Shown here piece after piece: positions 54,612 through 64,000 of a DNA stretch of 64,000 nucleotides. The notes beneath the pieces are model-generated. The model was given only the letters and a program-made list of their open reading frames with translations, was not told the origin of the DNA and did no database searches. Position numbers and translations under genes: made by a program. The DNA comes from Notospermus geniculatus (lineage: Eukaryota > Nemertea > Pilidiophora > Heteronemertea > Lineidae), in the NCBI GenBank assembly GCA_002633025.1, contig NMRB01000893.1, positions 20,173-84,172 of the forward strand. Direction: 5' to 3'. Each line of letters starts with the position of its first letter. Position 1 is the stretch's first letter.

Positions 54612-55479
54612 NAGGCCTATATGTATGTATGCCAAAATGCAAGGTAAATACTGCAGCTGAATGTGATGATGATGTTGATATGATCTTAATGACGAGTAAC
54701 CCAATAATTCACATGCGCCTGTCCCTGAATTCACTGTTAGTATCGGGAATAAAACACGTTTGTTGACAAATCAAAGCGATGTATAGAGAAAGTACATGTA
54801 TGTAGTACTTTGCGTGAAACCATTTAATTTGGCGTGTTCAGAAATTTGTGACCTCTTTCCCAAGCATTTATTGCTTCTTACTTACATGATCTTTGCTCAG
54901 ACTTTCACGTTGACCCACTTCCATTGTGTCGTCAAAGAATAAGACATATTGAATAATATTTTGATATGTGTTGACTGCCGAACCCCTCTAAGCTGCAAAA
55001 CAGGAAAAAATGGCTTGAATAAAAAGAAACGGCTGAGCGATGTATTTGTATCGACTGGATACTATTGTACACTTCATTCTGTCAATGCTAATTTCATTGT
55101 TTTTATAGTCATAGACATATAATAGACAAGATTAATCATGGACTAGATTTAATCTTACTTTGAAAACATATATCTCTTCACTCGTTAAGATTTAATGGAA
55201 TACTATGAGATATTTAGAAGAAAGACCTCCACATGGGGATCTTTTCCAGAATATCTTAGCTAATGACCATCTACACTTTAATTCCTATCCCTGTATTAAA
55301 TATTTGAGAGCAGGTGACTAATTAATAGCATTACGCGTCTGATGTCCCTGAGTTTGAGAGTGCGAGTCAAAATGGTCATAATACGTCATGCCGTATATGC
55401 AAACTGCATTGATTAGATTTATTTTGCCTGTTGCTGGGATTTCGGAAAGTCATCCAACAGGGTGTATGAGTCCTCATGT

Positions 55480-55845
55480 ATGCACCTTCTTGCCAAAGTC
55501 GGCCATTTTTCCCCAGAGGGTAATTACAAACACTGAATGTACAGTGAATGTACACCATTGATATACAACAGCATGTTTTAAAACCTACAATTACACAAAA
55601 CTTTCATGAAAAGTTACAAAATGAACACCTCCTCAGCAATGTTGTTACATATGTGATGAGCCGTACCCAAGCCCAAATTTTTGCAGATATTTAGCACAAA
55701 AAAGTTTACTGATGGTTATGTTATGCGAGACATTTTCATGGCAAGTTTTTATGTTTTTGCAGATTTTAAAACATGCTGTACATCAATGGTGTACATTCAG
55801 TGTTTGTTATCACCCTCTGGGAAAATATGGCCGACTTTGGCAAGG
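55480..55845. mobile_element. Foldback within copy 2
   Basis: Partner of 47993-48366, with a shorter central ACTGTACATTCAG part. Confidence 0.75.
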
Positions 55846-56157
55846 TGTCAATAATTGTTGAATGTGTTTTTATGCATGTTAAAGTGAATGTCGCCAAACA
55901 AATGATTCACCCATTGTTGTAGAAAACATTATTGCGGTGACTTGCTGGCAGAGTGTCCCAGAAAAGGAGTAAATAATCTCTTATCAAGTAGATTAAATCA
56001 TTTTCTCACCATTTCTTATGACTTCAGCCTTTGATCCCATTTATTTCTATTCACTTGAACACATTTGCAGGATTTTTATGTATGATTACTTCGGAGATGT
56101 GTAATAAAAGGTACACGTACATGTTCATTGGATTCTTCATGGTGTTCTATTTTGTAA

Positions 56158-56727
56158 AGCCTGGCGCAGATCGACCTTGCGACTGGATGCAACTACCTGC
56201 AACAGTCGCTGTCGATGTGAGCGGACAGCGCACATCGATTGCGACTGGTCATTGCGGCAACAAGTGGCACAAACCAGTCTCAATCCGGAGCGCGCACATC
56301 GACACATGCAACTGAACTGAATGCTACACGGAAATTGTCGATGTCTTCCGAACGGACAACTCGTACTCGGGAGTCATGTGATAAACATTCAAAATGGCTG
56401 TGCACCTAGACTGGTTCCCGGTCCCAACATCGGAGCCAGTTGGGACTACGAACCAGTCTAATGTGCACCACAAACGAGGAAATTCATTGCCAGAGCGCGC
56501 ACATCGACTGCGACTGAATGCAACTAGATGCAATGGTCGGCAACGAGTAGAACATGTGCAACTGATTGCAACTACCTGCAACGGTCGGCAATAGCGTTGC
56601 CGGGCCGCTCAGATCGACCTGTTTGTGCAACTGATCAGTTGCAACTGTTTTCAGCCAGTCGCAACCATTGCCGGCAACGGCATTGCAGGTAGTTGCATCC
56701 AGTCGCAAGGTCGATCTGCGCCAGGCT
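56158..56727. mobile_element. Foldback element, 570 bp, insertion unique to copy 2
   Basis: AGCCTGGCGCAGATCGACCT to AGGTCGATCTGCGCCAGGCT, flanked by TAA on each side; copy 1 reads CTTGTAAATCTACATG at the empty site (TAA at 48702-48704). The interior repeats GCAACTACCTGCAAC and TTGCGACTGG in both directions. Confidence 0.88.
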
Positions 56728-57150
56728 TAAGTCTACATGTAATTGGAAATTCAAAGCCAACTTAAGAATTAGGCCCTACAAACTCTCCAATTGTTTGGTT
56801 TCTGGCCATATAATACATGTACATGCATATCACCTTCTAAGTTGAGGTGAAGATGGGACCCATTTTGGGCGCCATATTGTGAAATAATATTGCGTGGTGT
56901 ATGGACCGCTTAAGGTTTCGTAGTATCAGTCACTAGCCTAGATGTTAACACTGGCTTGTATGTGTTGGACAGGACACCAGTCTTATCACGTTGGTTCCCA
57001 CTTCCGCCGCCAGGGAAGGGATACTTAGGCAAAGCTCATGCATGCATCGGTACTTTAAACTGCCTTGGGCAGAGCCGACCACACAGCCATAACTGAATTG
57101 ATTTGTAACTACCAAAAATGTGCAAAAGTCTTTTGCCAGAGAGGTATCCA

Positions 57151-57327
57151 CACGGGCGAATCCACAATTTCGGAAAAGAGGGGGCGCACTGTTCTAGAAA
57201 CATTGAAATCTGCGGTAAATTTCAATGATTTGCTTCCAATTTTAGAATTTTACGGTCTATTTTACGGATTTGTTGGCAGAAGGGGTGGCGTGCGCCGGGT
57301 GCGCCCCCCCCCTTGGATCCGCGCCTG
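57151..57327. mobile_element. CAGGGGCGGATCC MITE in copy 2
   Basis: Flanked by ATCCA (57146-57150, 57328-57332). Partner of 50834-51010. Confidence 0.82.
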
Positions 57328-57732
57328 ATCCACTAGAGTGTGGTATGACTATACATACATACATGCATGTTGCTGATTTATAGAAAACATTAATGACTGA
57401 TGTTGTGGTGGCATAATGCTATGAATATTGAAGGCAACATTACGCACGAGACCACCATGACGACGGGGGAGTCAAGACAAGGGTGTGTCGCTTCCTCAGG
57501 GTGTTGCCAGCAAACTTGTCAATTTATGCCTATTAAACTGGAATCATATTGATTTGTCTGGCATGTGTGATCACCGTGTCTAACATTTCCTCCATATTGT
57601 TGTGACTGAGAAAGGGTGTGATTTCTGTTTCTATTTTTGGATCGACTGTTCTTACAGCATCGTTGTGGGTAATGTCAAGAGCGTATGTTCAAGCTACAAT
57701 GAACAAAACTTACTACATGTACTGTACATGTA

Positions 57733-57848
57733 CAGTCATTGACATAAGTTTATCTACACCTACTACCTTGAATATTTCAAATACTACTGGGCCAATTTTA
57801 ACACGGTTTGTACCACATGAAAGTATAATATAACCTTGTCAATGACTG
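57733..57848. mobile_element. Tc1/mariner-like MITE, 116 bp, insertion unique to copy 2
   Basis: CAGTCATTGACATAAGTTTA to AACCTTGTCAATGACTG with TA on both sides; copy 1 reads ATGTACATGTATTTCAGG across the site. A related terminus, CACTGGCCATAAGTATTGCA, occurs alone near 30701. Confidence 0.85.
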
Positions 57849-57974
57849 TACATGTATTTCAGGTGTGAAAAATGTACTGTAATTATAGTACTTTTTCTTT
57901 AATTTCTTTCACACGGTTGTTTGACTACCTCTTTGGCGCTGGGCCTTTAATTCTCTGATCATCCTTGGCGCCAA

Positions 57975-58443
57975 TAGGCCCCTTTCGAAAGTCGGCCATT
58001 TCGGGGCCGATAGTAAAAACAAATGGCAAAATGCAGTAAATTTTTCCAGAAATTGCAGAAATAACTGTCCGAAACGCTTGAAATTTGACAGAATTGTTAT
58101 CGCCACATTTCTCAATTCATGATTGAGAAATGTGGTGTGTCATCGATCAATTTTTGAAGATTTCTGCATTTTTCTTCAGCTGAACAATACAGTGTAGAAG
58201 GTTTAAAGTGTCTGTTAATCCACCTATTGTTCAGGTGTAGAAAATCACCAATTTCACGAAAAATTTACCGATGACACACAATTTTTGTCTCACACTTCTC
58301 AATGGTCTGGCCATCACCACATTTCTGCCTAATTTCAAACGTTTCTGGCAGTTATTTCTGCAATTTCTGGCAAAACTTAATGCATTTCCCATTTGTTTTT
58401 ACCCTCAGCGCCGAAATGGCCGACTTTCGAAAGTGGCCTATAA
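57975..58443. mobile_element. Foldback within copy 2
   Basis: Partner of 52138-52770 without the central Penelope-like insertion. Confidence 0.82.
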
Positions 58444-59251
58444 CAAAATCAACGAGCTGGGCCAGGTTATCCCTCAATATTTGTTGCCCTTGTCTGTTCC
58501 TGCAGCACAAGGGGTTAATATCGAATCGTGGGCCTGCCTCGGTGGGATTTCAATTTAAGTCATTTTAATTTCGTGATCTTATGTATTTTGTATGTAAGCA
58601 GTTTTCCAGTGAGGTAACTTGTTTATAGCGCATTAGGAATAACGGATTTGAAGGGGTTACCTCCTGGATTTTAGACTCCCTGGGTGACGTATTTTTAAAG
58701 TTAGCATATACCAAAAATAGATTAGCTCGCTTATCTATTTTTGCATATACGTAAGCACCTCAACATGCTCAACAAAACCAATGCTAAAACTGTTTGGTAA
58801 TCAGAACAAGTAGGCCAACACAAAAATGTTCTCTGATTCTCAAGGTAGCAAATCCTAAACAACGACGGCACAAGGACATTACAGAAGAAAGACGACAGAA
58901 TTTAACTGTGACATGAATTCAAATGCCTACTTATCCATTTCCGGCAATGCCAATGAAAATACCTGTTCAATATTTTTTTGACGTCAGATTAAAGAAAGTT
59001 AGATTTTGTATAGGCCTGGAATAGAACACTTATCCGAAGATCATTGAGCTAATAATCGAATTCCATAGGCAAACATGGATAAATGTCATTACGGTATTGT
59101 ATAAAACTTCCACACTTACATGTAGACAAATACATGCATACACTACATACTACATGTACATACAAACTACATTGTACAAGTGGAAGATTCTGTCTTAAAG
59201 ACATGCAGCCTAGGCGTCAAGCCAGTTCCGTTCATCAGTCAAGAACCACAG

Positions 59252-59398
59252 CCCGGTGTAACATCTGTCAGTGTTCCCCGTTCTTGAGTGTTTCCTACTT
59301 TGTATTGGACTGTAGTGATAATAGACAGCTAGTGAGACCATGACTCTTCAAAAGGGAATCAGTCACATACAGAAACACTGATAGATTTTACACCTGGG
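59252..59398. mobile_element. GGTGTAAC/CAGTGTTCCCC element in copy 2, uninterrupted
   Basis: CCCGGTGTAACATCTGTCAG to GATTTTACACCTGGG. Its partner in copy 1 (53711-54075) is split by the 53839-54044 insertion. Confidence 0.78.
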
Positions 59399-60241
59399 TA
59401 CCCCGGCAGCCTTTTATTCTGAATACATGTGGGCCTGCTGGAGGGGTTCAAACTAAACCACAATGGTGTTATAGGCCTACACATTAATCGACCTGTTCCT
59501 CAGTGTTCAGGTTTTTGACATGTTTGGATATATTCTTAGTTATTGGTTGTTTCATGTCTTGTAAATTTTTTATGTATAAACTGACGATAAAGAAATGATA
59601 AATTGTCCAGTGAAACACTTCGATGTCGTGGATGATGCTTGTGATAAGCCAGTCTCAGGCAATATAATGAAAGGGAGGATCCGGAGAGACACAAAATACG
59701 CTTTTGACTGGTTGAAGGTGCGTTCATGTACCAAAACCGGTGCAACATCGATCAGTGTTTGTGTGCATGTGAGCGTTACCCCTAATTGTCATGCCATACT
59801 GAACATTCATGGTCTCTCTAGCTGTCTATTGTCACTACATTCTCACAAATACGAAACACTGAAAAACGGGGAACATTGGCAGAGGCTACACCGGATTCCG
59901 CTGCGTTTTGGATTGCAGTTGCCACACAAGCCAATACATGTACACGTAGAGGGTTCAACGCTATTTCAATGAAGTGTCCACACATTCAGAAACCGTGCGG
60001 CATGCAGGTTCCCCGCACGATTTCAGATTTCCTTATTACAACTACCCGGCGAACTGCAAATTCAGCATAAGGGCCACGACTTACATAATGTACATGTAGC
60101 TCTAAAAAGGTGCTCTAACCACTTGACCGAATTGGGATATCTTGGTGTCTTTGTGTATAATGATTCTGCAATGGAATGATTAATACCGGTACGCTTTCAA
60201 ATAATTTATGCTGAATCTCTCCTTCTCTCTGTCTTTTTCAG

Positions 60242-60453
60242 TCATTCATCGCCATCAACTCGCGGATGAGAAAACGTTACATCTACCGTTTCTCGGCCAC
60301 GAAAGGTTTCTTCATCTTCACACCGTGGAATCCACTGAGAAAAGGCTGCATTCTCATCGTGACCAATCAGTGGTTCGACTACTTCATCATGCTCACTATC
60401 ATCACCAATTGTGTTTTCCTTGCCCTCGGTAAAGCTTCACCCGATGCTGCTGA
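60242..60453 (+). CDS. Voltage-gated sodium channel alpha subunit, exon with domain I segment S1
   Basis: The acceptor TCTTTTTCAG precedes 60242 and the donor GA|GTAAGTA follows 60453. In phase 0 the exon reads SFIAINSRMRKRYIYRFSAT, then FTPWNPLRKGCILIV and WFDYFIMLTIITNCVFLAL. These match the Nav blocks TFIVLNKxK, RFSAT, PFNPxRR and the S1 helix ILTNCVFM. It is 212 bases, ending in phase 2. Vertebrate genes carry the same stretch as two exons (119 and 90 bases) with the same outer phases, so this exon corresponds to both fused. It follows the N-terminal exon at 22270-22608 after a 37.6-kb intron. S2 and the rest of the channel lie beyond the window. The WFDYFIML variant of S1 suggests an invertebrate Nav; the subtype cannot be assigned from one segment. 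Confidence 0.95.
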
Positions 60454-61360
60454 GTAAGTAGATACATAACAGTTAACCTCGAATTTATTCATACCCTGTG
60501 AAAAATTATAGGAAAAATATTTAGAAAATACCTATCAGTTGCACTTGCACGTCTTGGGCCTCATTTAGTTACTTTTAGTCGAAATGAACAGAGATTGACA
60601 ATTATTGGCAAAATATCACAAAGATATCACAATTTCAAAATATCGTGAAGAACATAAGTTCTTAAAATTTCAGATATTTGATTCGAAATTGATTTCATAT
60701 CATACTAACTTATCATGGAAACTTTGTGAAGAAATATTGGCATGAATATACCTCTTCGTTTTTGCGCCATAATTTCGAAAAACTGGTGATTTCGATGCCT
60801 TTTTCTTCATTTTTTTGCCATTTATTGAAATTACTGTCTCATATGATTGAACAAGTCAGAAAATTGTGTTGTAATATTTTTCATTTGACTATGTGGGCCT
60901 GATGGCATTCGATTTTTTCAAAATTCTTGAAATTATCAAAGTATCAAATGTGAAAATTCAAATGATATTTTGCGATTTCACAAAATCGAAGTGAGATTTG
61001 GAAATAACATGCTATATATAGAGTTGCAATGTGAACACAGGGATTAGCACGAGGAAGCAACATGCGAATTTACAAAGAAGTGGCAGCTGTTGAAATATTG
61101 TAGTTAAAGTTATAGTGGGACAGGAATCCACTGTCACGGTTCAGTCCATTGTTTAGATAGTCGAATTTATCAATAATTTTCTGTTCACAGATACGTCTCT
61201 GTGTTGTCTTAGGTAATTGTGACTCTAAGATCAACAGTGGAGTGTCCAGGCTTATTGAAGTGTTCGCCAATGCGAAGGTAGTGATTATTATTTCTAACAG
61301 TGGTTGATTTCATGATTTCATGAGTGCAGAGCTTCTGGTCCTCGTTTGAAAATCGTACTA
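60454..61360. other. Start of Nav intron 2, no feature recognised
   Basis: AT-rich sequence with AAAATATCACAA-type strings but no clear element or exon; the S2 exon is not within reach. Confidence 0.5.
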
Positions 61361-61519
61361 CAGGTGTAACATCTGTGAGTGTTTCGGTAGTTCAGTGTTC
61401 CCCAACAATAGACGCGGCCTTGAATGGTTATTGTTGGGTTAGTTGCCGCTTAATCCGTCAGGTGGGAAACAATAAGAAAAACACAGAAATACGGTGAACA
61501 CTGATCGACGTTACACCTG
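61361..61519. mobile_element. GGTGTAAC/CAGTGTTCCCC element in Nav intron 2
   Basis: CAGGTGTAACATCTGTGAGT to CACTGATCGACGTTACACCTG. The interior shares AATAGACGCGGCC, TTGTTGGGTTAGTTGCCGCT and AACAATAAGAAAAACACAG with 38752-38906. Confidence 0.82.
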
Positions 61520-62184
61520 CCCTTTTAAATGACTTTCTCTGCAGTAGTTATGTTCAGTTGTCAGATAATTGACTTCCTGAAAATTTCTCTGTTACAAATC
61601 TGCATGTGGGCGTGCTGTTCTTGAAGACAGCAGGTGGAATGTTTTCTTTGAAGTTTTTGTGAATTTTCATCACATTTACGTGTACCAAAATATTTAATGT
61701 GAAAAACTACAACGGTTTCATTTTTGACGATTAGCATCACTTTCTCGTACCGGTACCTTTAAACAGGTGTATTTCTAAGGCTTTGGAGCCAGTTGATTTT
61801 TCGGTAAATGATCGAAAAAAATGATTAAGAAGAGTTCGGATTATAATTATACGTTATGTAAAAGAAATGAAAGAACAAGTTTAGGTCAGTAACATTTGTG
61901 TAATACCGTTCTTAGAAATTCTTAGGCATTATTTACATTGATATTATACCTTTTCCGTTCCTTGGGAAGGTACATGTACATGTATGTTTGCAATCTAAAA
62001 AACGTTTGTTCGAATTATTCGAGACAAGTTGGTTGGCCATTCTTCATTATTTATACTTTTGTAAGAGTATGGGCTGCCGAAGAACGCAATCAAAATAAAT
62101 TTTTCATCCATTTATTTGTTGCGGATTTTCAGATTCAGGGCCTGTTATTCATGTTATTGGGGCTTCGTATAAACCCGCTGTAAG

Positions 62185-62275
62185 CCTTTATTGCACATAT
62201 TGTGAAGTGCCTTGGCACTTCAATGTAAAAGGCACTATAAGCCCACACATTACATTATTATTATTCAGAAAAGTT
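62185..62275 (+). mobile_element. 3' end of an L2/CR1-like LINE
   Basis: GTGAAGTGCCTTGGCACTTC, then TGTAAAAGGCACTATAAGC and a (TTA)n tail form the stem and tail usual at the 3' end of L2-type retrotransposons. No coding part remains. Confidence 0.65.
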
Positions 62276-62913
62276 GATGCAAAATTTGACCGTGTACGGC
62301 GTGCAAACCCAATCATCATTTTCTAAAGAATCATACCGAATGAGTACACATGTGACGTTGCGTTGTAAAAGAAGAAAGAAATGCTTTAAATTTTTGGAAA
62401 ATCAAAATAACCTTAGCGATGCAATGGAATTGGCTTGATGTGTTCATAATCAATTGCTAAGTGAGTGCCTTGGAGCAAGCACAGAGCAAAGGTTGTACAC
62501 GAGGTCTGTACACATTGTAATCTTTCAATCCTCATCACTAATATATATCACTATTGGGTGATCAGATATTTTTACCTTTCAATCGATTTGTTTAAAAATA
62601 AATAGTAAACTGTGTAGCTTGGTGTAGGCGCAGGCATTGTTTGGATGAGAGTTTGCACATTCACACTTGTCATTCTGGAACAGCATCGATAACACGCTCA
62701 TAATGTGTACACTCTTCATTATGAATTTAAATGAAATGAAATTTTGACTTCAGCATCAACGCATCCAAGGACGTATGGGTGGTGGGCGCGAAGGTCTTAA
62801 CAGGTCATGCAGTAGGCCTAAAAATCTCCAAACTAATATTAAGGGGTTACTGATAACACAATTTATAACATTGCGGGGAGAAAAAAAGAGTCACTTAGCA
62901 AAGATAAGCGACC

Positions 62914-63968
62914 TGGGTGCATTTCAAAAAGTGTTCCGTCCGACACCAGGAAATTTTCACCATTCTTTTGTCTACTGGCGAAAGGCTGTTTCTTGAGACT
63001 CTAGAATATTCATGTCAGAGGCTAGGTCATGGAGTTCTAAATTATGGCACTGCGAACTAATTGTTCTATGAACCCTCACAGCAGAATGTAGTTTTCGTGT
63101 CGGACGGAACGATAGATTTTGCTGGTAAGCTCAACATTTTTTGATACCCTCCTTCAAATGAGTGTACACTGTACATCCCAGATGGAGAAACTAATACATG
63201 TAGTTAAAGGTGTATATTATCAAATACTACATTTGATTTTTGGAAAAATCAATGGCACAAATCATTGTGATCATTTCGAAGTTAAAGCTGACGTGAACGA
63301 ACAAAAAGCCCCCATGCGACGAGCAAGAGAATTGCAAACGCCCTGCAAACACCTCAAACGAAGGCTCAGAACATGATTGACCCCACGACCCCAGGAGGGC
63401 GCCACCTTATTTGTCTTCGAGCTTTCGAGGTGTCAACATCCTCTGGTGAGCTCCTTCTGAACATTTTTTTGAAAGGAAAAATTTTGACCAAGCTGGGAAT
63501 CGAACCCGCGCTTTGTTATCTCTGTATCGTCTTCCCCATTCGACCACCGAACTTGTTGAAGGACGTCGCATGTTTTCTCTTATTCGTAGTATTATTACTT
63601 AAGACGAAGCCCTACGTCTATGACAAACATAAATCACGTCCCTGTCAGCTGGCTCGTTGGCCGAGAGGATAGGTTGGTGGATTACAAATCAGAAGGTCGA
63701 CGGTTCGAATCCCGTCTAAATGACTGCAAATTTTTTTCTACTTGAGTAGTGTAAGAGGTTTCCGGAGATGTTAACAGCTCTGTTGCCTGAAGACAAATAA
63801 GGTGGCGCCCTCCTGGCGTCGTGGGGTCAATCATGTTCTGAGCCTTCGTTTGAGGTGTTTGCAGGGCGTTTGCATTTCTCTTGCTCGTCGCATGGGGGCT
63901 TTTTGTTCGTTCACGTCAGCTTTAAATTTTGCCCCATTTTCTTGGGTGATCAATTTTGAAACACACCC
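62914..63968. mobile_element. GGTGTGTTTCAAAA MITE, second copy, interrupted
   Basis: GGGTGCATTTCAAAAAGTG to TTTTGAAACACACCC, aligned to 49645-50049 throughout, except for a 636-base insertion at 63286-63921. Confidence 0.8.
63286..63921. mobile_element. Foldback with two divergent tRNA-like modules, TTAA target
   Basis: Arms of about 135 bases: AGCTGACGTGAACGAACAAA to TTTGTTCGTTCACGTCAGCT, including GGAGGGCGCCACCTTATTTG. TTAA flanks it (63282-63285, 63922-63925) and occurs once in the empty site at 50003-50006. Inside, a minus-strand tRNA-like unit (63488-63552, B box GGTTCGATTCC) and a plus-strand one (63649-63725, B box GGTTCGAATCC) point away from each other. Confidence 0.82.
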
Positions 63969-64000
63969 ACCTGACCCAAAGCAATGTCTGGTAAATATGC

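Larger units (their letters stand above)
54613..59805 (+). repeat. Large repeated block, copy 2 (5.2 kb)
   Basis: Colinear with 47121-54465 and starting at the first base after a single N. It has its own extra inserts (56158-56727, 57733-57848) and lacks those of copy 1. It ends after TAATTGTCATGCCATACT, about 440 bases before the next Nav exon. Confidence 0.92.

Overview
The window is a piece of a large, repeat-rich invertebrate deuterostome genome. Coding exons are split by introns with clean GT/AG sites and conserved phases. The content (a sea-urchin-egg-lectin domain, a THAP-domain gene, a LamG-type domain, a voltage-gated sodium channel, tRNA-derived SINEs and very many long inverted-repeat elements) together with abundant TAGGCCTA and ACATGTACATGT strings points to an echinoderm or hemichordate, with amphioxus as the alternative. 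I cannot name the species.

Layout. 1-7 kb: decayed LINE 3' end, a Penelope-like insertion, a SINE inside a 5-bp-TSD MITE, one LamG-like exon on the minus strand (3243-3814) and a run of nested foldback elements (3834-4657). 7.3-9.2 kb: plus-strand secreted lectin (signal-peptide exon plus SUEL domain exon). 11.7-15.3 kb: foldbacks, a 294-base N gap and a direct repeat of about 500 bp. 16.0-17.4 kb: three-exon THAP-domain gene with a lost zinc ligand. 21.5-22.6 kb: N-terminal exon of a Nav channel alpha subunit, preceded by a truncated tandem copy of its 5' flank and first exon. 22.6-60.2 kb: a 37.6-kb Nav intron 1 full of foldbacks. 60.2-60.45 kb: next Nav exon (post-N-terminus plus segment S1 of domain I), then intron 2 to the end.

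The most remarkable object lies in Nav intron 1 on the same strand: an open reading frame at 32489-34176, entered from a 365-base N gap. It encodes alternating short amphipathic peptides separated by acidic spacers and Gly-Lys-Arg or Gly-Lys-Lys-Arg sites. This is the layout of a poly-peptide precursor releasing two families of C-terminally amidated, membrane-active-looking peptides (about ten copies each). I know no described precursor with these sequences. One copy carries a 16-base deletion that shifts the frame, and a decayed unit lies beyond the stop codon.

The rest of the intron shows how mobile DNA builds this genome. A 7.3-kb block (47121-54465) is repeated in slightly diverged form at 54613-59805. 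The two copies differ by discrete insertions, so each serves as the empty site of the other and reveals element ends and target duplications. The repeat begins exactly at a single N, so it may be two haplotypes joined in tandem by the assembler rather than a true duplication.
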